This document shows, in pieces, positions 11,650 to 64,000 of a stretch of 64,000 nt of DNA (positions are counted from its first letter, which is position 1; the number at the start of each line of letters is the position of its first letter). The translations under genes were made by a program, and so were the position numbers. The notes below the pieces were generated by a model that was given only the letters and a program-made list of their open reading frames with translations, did no database searches and was not told the DNA's origin. Source of the DNA: Monoplex corrugatus (lineage: Eukaryota > Mollusca > Gastropoda > Littorinimorpha > Ranellidae); the NCBI GenBank assembly GCA_030674185.1, contig CM060312.1:78957354-79021353 (forward strand). Reading direction: 5' to 3'.

Positions 11650-12190
11650 TGTTTAAAGCCCAGCTGATCGTGCAGAACCATATCAGGGATATAACCATCT
11701 CAAAAAAGTACACACAACCTTACTGGAGTATTTAAAAAGAAAAAAAAAAAGAACATAATCAATACATTCGCCCACATAATCCAAGGATATGCCCTTGCGC
11801 TGACCATTCCTATTTATCATCAGGGATCTTAAAAACAAACAAACAAACAAAAAAAACCTGATTACAAATGTAAACATCACAAAAGACACTAGAACATGTA
11901 TAAAAACGGGTTTAAATTATGTAAAATTGCTTTGAACTGCACATCACATTTCCTTATCGCCAAAACTGCACTTAATACACGTACCCAATTATCAATCCTA
12001 AGAGAATTATCAATCCTAAGAGAAAGTATGTAAAGCTTTGTAGAACACGTACAGGTGAATGGACCAGCAAGGCAGAAAATGCCTGGAAGAGACGATAGTG
12101 AAGGAGCAAGCGGGAAACAAAAAGAGTGACAGAGCCGAGCCAATTTCTAGCACAGAATTTCCAGAAGGTGGGGATACTGATAGATCTGCT
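11650..12190 (-). repeat. Dispersed repeat family A, copy 1
   Basis: Shares with 44046-44575 an ordered set of blocks: AAAGCCCAG..., the ATATCAGGG.TATAAC...CTCAAAA block, AATC.AAGGATATGCCCTT, AATGGACCAGCAAGGCAG and AGCACAGAATTTCCAGAA. About 540 bp, no intact ORF. Strand is arbitrary; probably a SINE or non-autonomous element. Confidence 0.75.
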
Positions 12191-15100
12191 GTTGGAAGTA
12201 AAAGGTTCATGAGGAAAAAAATCTATCATAACATATGTGATAAATAGTCTTTGCAAATGAAATGATTTACAGTCATTCATAAACAGGCGCTAACATTAGT
12301 TACAACATTTGCTGCTACTTAATTACTACTTAAGTTCAATTAGATTTTCATTAAATTCAATTTGAAAGTTACTGCTCAAACCGGTTTAATCAAAACCTCA
12401 TGAGAATAATTCCCGTTATATAATCAACAAAATGTAATTTTACCCAAATACAACCAGAGTAAAACTGCACTGTGTGAGAACAATCTCTGCTTCTCCCTTC
12501 TTTGACAGAAGCCATATTACAAAATAAACAGAACATCACTGTCATAAAAATTTGAACCGTTATAATGTGAGAAGGGAACTGACTCCAGTTTCTAGTGGTA
12601 TGCATATTAATCACAAGTACAGTGAAACAATGCAGGTGATTTATTGGCACCAGACCAAAAGTAGGGATAAGTGACGACCCTGTTTGTCAATAGCACTGCT
12701 GTATTGCTGATGAACTGGTTCGGCAGACACAGTCAAGAGGTTAATGCACCACTGTATGGTAAATCCAGAGAACACAAGAGATCTTGATTAAATGTCAATT
12801 CCTGCATAATGACCACCTGAGCCTTAGAAGTTATCAGCCATTGGCTTCTAAATCGTCATTTTCTTTACCTTCCAGACAATAGATGGCATACTGGCAATCA
12901 AGTATTTTGTTGTCTGAACTCTATATTTCTAACATTTTTCAAATCTAACTTGATCACAGGCAAAAAATTGCCAAAAGGCTGCAATCTGTATGTTGACTAC
13001 ACGCAGTTGACACTACTTCAATTACATATACTAATTTTTGTGGGGTGGGGGAGGGGTTGGGATCTGTGTTGAATAACTTAACAGTAAAACACCTCCAGTG
13101 TAAATCGCACACAATCATCAAGACGATGAGAAACGTCTGCTTTAGGGACAGCAATGCACTTAATTGCCAAGCCCCATGCAAAAAGCTGACCACCAATCAA
13201 ACATATATACAATGAAAGAAAAGGACAGAAAAAAAATAAGTATCCAAACAACAAACAGGAAACGAAGAAACCTTTTTTGCAAATGGTGTGTGTATCTGTG
13301 TATGTATGCGCATGCATGCACACACACATATGCATACACACACCACTTTACAATAGTTCTCACCAACAGTCAACATCCAAGCTTATTTATAAATAATGTG
13401 ATGGCTTTTTGGTTTTAACTTATTAAAAAAAAACTACTACCTTTTTAAGGGTCACATCACTTTACACTCTGCAATAACCAAATCAATCAATCCAATAGAA
13501 TTTGTTAAATACGGCAGTTTTAAGAACTTCGTCAGAAACCCCAGCAAGCAATGAATAAATGCTGTGAGAACAAAACAAAAGCACACACATTAAAAACGCT
13601 AAGTAAACCCAATCAATCAGTAGATATCTACAACCTCACTATGTTTAGTGCTGAGTACTGAAAAAGAAACAATAACTGTACCAAATCAAATAAGAGATAA
13701 TGAAATAGGCTACATGTTTCTGAAATACTGCTGCCCTAACATTAATACTCATCAATTAATCTAGCGATACACTACGAGAGGTAATGCACTCCCTTCAACT
13801 GAAGTAAATTGATACAGATATCGATCTGCCTAACTTACAGATGAATGATACAGAAATTAATCTACCTAACTCAAAGACAAATGACAGAGAATTTTATATG
13901 CCTAGGTCAAAGACTATACAAGAATCCAACTGGGACACCTATGTTACAACAAAATGGATTTTAATGTTACATGGGATTCAATAGCTATGGTACAGTCTTG
14001 AAACAAAAGCCAGCCTCCTTGGAAACAGATCCAGAATGAATACAAAAAGGGGCTGCTTGAGAGGCAGAAAATTCAGAAAGATTGCACACTTAATCCTTGC
14101 TTGATCCCATGAAAGGTGTAACAGTAGATGTCTGATGTTTTATTTACTGTGTTCACCTGTTATACACAAATGCTTGAACAGAAGTTCACATACATACACA
14201 CATATAATGATTTAATTTATTTATAAACAAATATATTGCGAATGACAGAAAAGAGGATTTTTTTTACGTCTAGTGTTTTTCATAAGATGATATGTGAGGG
14301 AGAGGAGGATGCGCATCAAGTATAATAGTTGTTAATCAAGAATGTACTTTGTCAATAAAATGATCAACCCCTGCAAAATGAAACTGAATAAATACATTCC
14401 ATAACCACTAAACAGCCAATTACTGTTTGAATGCACATACATCCACACACACACTGTACCTTCGAATTAACAAAACAGAAATGCATAAACTAACTAAAAA
14501 GAGAGATAGTAAATACTCAAAAAGACTACCAATTTATAAGCAAAGTATTATTGGTGAACAATAGGGAATGTTGATGGCAATTGCAACTCTTGACACCACT
14601 GAAGACATATAATAAACTCTGCCCCTCAGAGCAGGCACAAAATGATACACCGCAAAAATGGCAGGAAAATAACTTTTTCTGAATAAGACCGGAAACCACC
14701 TACACAAAAGTGCTACTGTTTGTTGGCTGAAGATGGCTGCATGCTATATCTTTTCATGTACTACAGAATGAACTGTGATTTATCTTATAACAGTCAGTGC
14801 TATAGATTTGTTTTTATTGCCTCATCATCATAAAGCCTTCAGTTCTTGCTGAATCATGTATACCAATGCCCATACCAATATGGCAACAATGTTGCCAGAG
14901 TTGTTTTTCCCTAATCCAAGGCCTAAAAGTATGCAGAAAACCATGAGTATGGAGTGAAAAATGCCGGTTCATGACAACTTAGAAGTGATGAAATCCATCA
15001 ATGTGTTTCAATGAATACATGTGAGCATATCAAATTATACATATGTGTTGAACAGGATGTGTGCATTTTTCTTTGCAAATTTATGTACACACATGTGTGC

Positions 15101-17437
15101 ACGACTTTGTAGTAGGACATGACTATTAATTTCACTAATATACTCATGAGATTTTTTTTCATGCAATTGTTGTGAAGTGTTCCGAGAACTTGTTTCGAAA
15201 AACTTAAGAAAAAGTGTTTACACTGGTGCTAACTGAAAGCATGAATCACAACTCGGATTCAGTCTTTTCCATGAGGTACTGCCTGATCTGAACGAAACAA
15301 ATCTGCATGGATCTCTTATCTGTTTGCACTACCAACAACGTAGTAGCCAACCTACCAGAACAATGTGTATACATGTATCCGAGCCAACATCAACATGCCT
15401 CAGATGGAGGTAAAGACCATCTCAGACATGACCATACTCAAATGATGTAGAAGATAGTTACATAAGATTTCTGGTGTGATCTTTCTGAAAAAGTTTCACA
15501 TGTGACTCAGGAGACAAAAACAAGTTAGAATTAACCACTTATGTGTCGTGCATCACTGTCTATGTATTATGTCACAGGAATTAATTCACAGCCGATGCTC
15601 AAGCTGACAACCTTTCAATACTATTTTTCATTTTTCTAATTATTCATTCTCCTTGACTCTTACTACTTTTGTTCTTTTGACCGGCGTCTGCTAATTTTTT
15701 TTTCATCCCTCCTGAACTTGAGCAATGAACAGGATATTAAGAATGAGCAAAATAAATACATATACAAAACAATTTACAGATGCACACCTTTACTAAATCT
15801 TTATGCAAACACTACTTCAATTTTACATAAAGAAAGAGCAGATTGTCAAGCCATGCAATCAATCTTCCATTTCCTGAAAAAACAAACTCTTTTTATGCAA
15901 TTTATTTTCTCTCTGAGCCATTAGCATTTAAACTTTCAAATTGTTTTACGGTGAAAACAGCATAGAAGCAACAGTTCCATGTGACCGTGTTCAGCTTGAG
16001 CTTATAATTCCAGTTCCAACAACTAATTTTGTGGCCCTTAGAACAGAATTAGAATGTGACAACAATGGGAAATCTGAAAATACCCCGACTAAAAGAACAG
16101 AATTAAATATTTACTGATAGAAAGTCTGCAGATATAATACTTTTTGATACAATTCACAAAAATTTGCAGTGGTGTGATTCAGACAACATGGCTGAGAGGT
16201 GAGAAGTGAATACCTTTCAGCTTTGATAAACTGCAACGTAAGGTGAAACACAAACATTTGGTGTCATTGTCTTACTGTGTTGAAAGTGTGCTACGTACAA
16301 TTCCTAGAACTTTGCACAGTGGCACATCTTTTTGCCAGTCCATAACCTGCCAAATTAGGAAATTCCATGATTAATCAAGGATTGTGCTTTTCTATACACA
16401 CTGTAGACACAAGAGTCAACACAGTATCAAATATAATTCCATCTGCTGATAGAAATTCATGTACCTTTACATCTAACAAGTGATGACTTGAAGGCTGAAG
16501 CAGGGCTGTTGGCCGACAGTAATGGGCTTATGCTGCAGAAAACGAAACTGCTGCAGACTATCAGCAATGTGGTCACTGCGAAAATGTTATGCCATCTCAA
16601 GATCTTTTTAGGATTGCATACCTTTTACTTTCAGAGATGAACCCGGCAAAATCCCTCCATGAACAGCAGAGGAACCCTTTTCTTTTTTGGTCCAATTATT
16701 TATTTGTGTAAACACTAGTATCCGAAAACTGGGCCATGCCCACTCTAAGCTAATGTCTACATAATCCAGTAAAGCCTTAGCTCTCAAACAAAATGCTTGG
16801 CTACAATCCACCCCCCCCCCCCCCCAAAAAAAAAAAAACTAGCCAAAATGTCCTCACTCAAACATAAATATGTATAAGCTTACAGCCTGGGCTATTGTGA
16901 CCCAAAACCTGTCCATACTCATGTTCTTGGCTCTTTGCCAGAAATGACTAGTCTGACCCACTCACACTCACTAGCACCTGAGACAACAGACACCACGGAC
17001 TTGTCTGAATCAATCTAATCTTTTACATATTAAAATTTAAAAAGGAAATTCAGACACGTACACACAAACTACTAATGTGAACCACACTCCCACACAGAAA
17101 TTACATAAGCAAAAAAATCTACTGAACAGGAAACAACTTGTCAACCAACTGTGTCTGGTGAATGCAACAAAAGTAAACATTATAGAACTAATTGAACTAT
17201 TGGTGCTTTTGTAATCCTCACTGGTATTAACATATTTCAATTAATTCATTTAGGCTTAGACAACAAAAATGACGCTCTTTAACTTCAAAGACAATGGAAA
17301 TCACCTCCAGGAAAAGGACATCATCACACTTCTCTTTCTCACACTCTCATTGCACAAACAGTGCACACATGTCAATGGACCCATGGAAACAGCTCCTTCT
17401 CATGTCCACCTTATCTCACTGTCACTGTTTTTTTTTT

Positions 17438-17443
17438 TTTATT
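17438..17443 (-). terminator. Candidate WNK polyadenylation signal
   Basis: AATAAA on the minus strand, about 592 nt past the WNK stop and directly followed by an A-run. It is the first AATAAA I noticed downstream, but the 3' UTR could extend much further, since nothing else is found down to about 12.2 kb. Confidence 0.3.
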
Positions 17444-18034
17444 AAATAAACAATGCACCATATGCAAAGACATCATCAAAAATAAGCAGGAAGGATAATA
17501 CTGATTGCTAAACAGACAGGGACTTTCACCCTCACCATCTCTTCTACCACGCTCCCCAGCCCCTAAAATTAAATTTTTTTTTTTTTCCGATGTCTCAATT
17601 ACTCTTCTTTAAACGTACATTACTGACCACAGATATGAACATTGGTGCAAAAATATTTAAGGGTAATCAGATGGCTCCTTAGAAGGAACACAGCACTATA
17701 TATGTAATGCATTGAGAACAAAAGAATGTTCCTCAGTGTTTGATGCCATAAAACTGACAACAAACTGGTCTACCAGTGTTACCGTCCACCAATCTTGTCG
17801 CAAATCTGTTAAATGGTTCACAGGAGAGTGTTTCACTTCACACAATTGTCACAGACACATGAAGAGAGATACCAATTTCTAGCTGATTCTTTACATAGTT
17901 CCCTCTAACGTTGTGACAATTCCCTCAGAAATGAACCATGCAGAAGAGTGGCCAAACGATCCACATCAGAGGTCCAGACATACAAGAAGGACACAAAATA
18001 GAACGGAAAGACTTGTGGTATGTTACTGAAAGAG

Positions 18035-63966
<45,932 letters not shown>

Positions 63967-64000
63967 TTTAGTGTCAATCAATGTCACCAAGATAGAAACT

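Larger units (their letters stand above)
10000..18034. other. Non-coding stretch downstream of WNK (3' UTR and intergenic)
   Basis: No exon with recognisable homology on either strand. It holds a (GA)n tract at 10424-10516, poly-A/poly-G runs at 10664-10684 and 11215-11240, one copy of a dispersed repeat at 11650-12190, a self-complementary TG/CA region with TGCATGCA at 13285-13346, and a C-run at 16810-16825. From 12.2 to 18.0 kb the sequence is unusually free of transposons and may be WNK 3' UTR. Confidence 0.5.

Noticed and set aside
13285..13346. TGCATGCA-rich self-complementary region as a regulatory element
   Set aside because: Explained by adjoining TG and CA dinucleotide runs; no independent evidence for a function.

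Overview
This is a eukaryotic, AT-rich, repeat-dense window from an invertebrate animal. The mix of repeats suggests a lophotrochozoan, most likely a mollusc: LINE/SINE tails ending in GCGCTATATAAAT, tRNA-derived SINEs, very frequent (GT)n and (GA)n tracts, and local clusters of AGGCCTA. The taxon is an inference; no marker gene settles it.

One real gene can be supported. It is a WNK (with-no-lysine) serine/threonine kinase on the minus strand, with coding sequence from about 63966 down to the stop at 18035. I could trace 17 coding exons with GT/AG borders and matching phases. Exon 1 holds the N-terminal region and the glycine-rich loop. Exons 2-6 complete the kinase domain. Exons 6-7 carry the PF1/autoinhibitory domain. 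Exons 8-12 code a variable linker that includes a 16-nt microexon. Exons 13-14 carry a PF2-like domain. A 3.1-kb exon 15 codes a very Gln-rich region with RFxV motifs for SPAK/OSR1 docking. Exons 16-17 code the C-terminus. The summed length is one base short of a multiple of three. The missing base maps to a visible frameshift in the Gln-rich part of exon 15. With it restored the protein would have about 2395 residues.

Layout, left to right: 1-3.5 kb is intergenic, with a decayed coding-like stretch and an inverted repeat. 3.5-7.8 kb is an RTE-type non-LTR retrotransposon (minus strand) split by two 3' fragments of a second, CR1/L2-like LINE in opposite orientations. 7.8-18 kb is non-coding: simple repeats, a 150-bp insert between 39-bp direct repeats, and the WNK 3' UTR side. 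18-64 kb is WNK, its introns holding MITE-like and fold-back elements, SINEs, LINE fragments, a 4-kb minisatellite and many microsatellites.

No prokaryotic features (operons, CRISPR, riboswitches) are present, and no free-standing tRNA or rRNA gene was found; tRNA-like boxes occur only as SINE heads.
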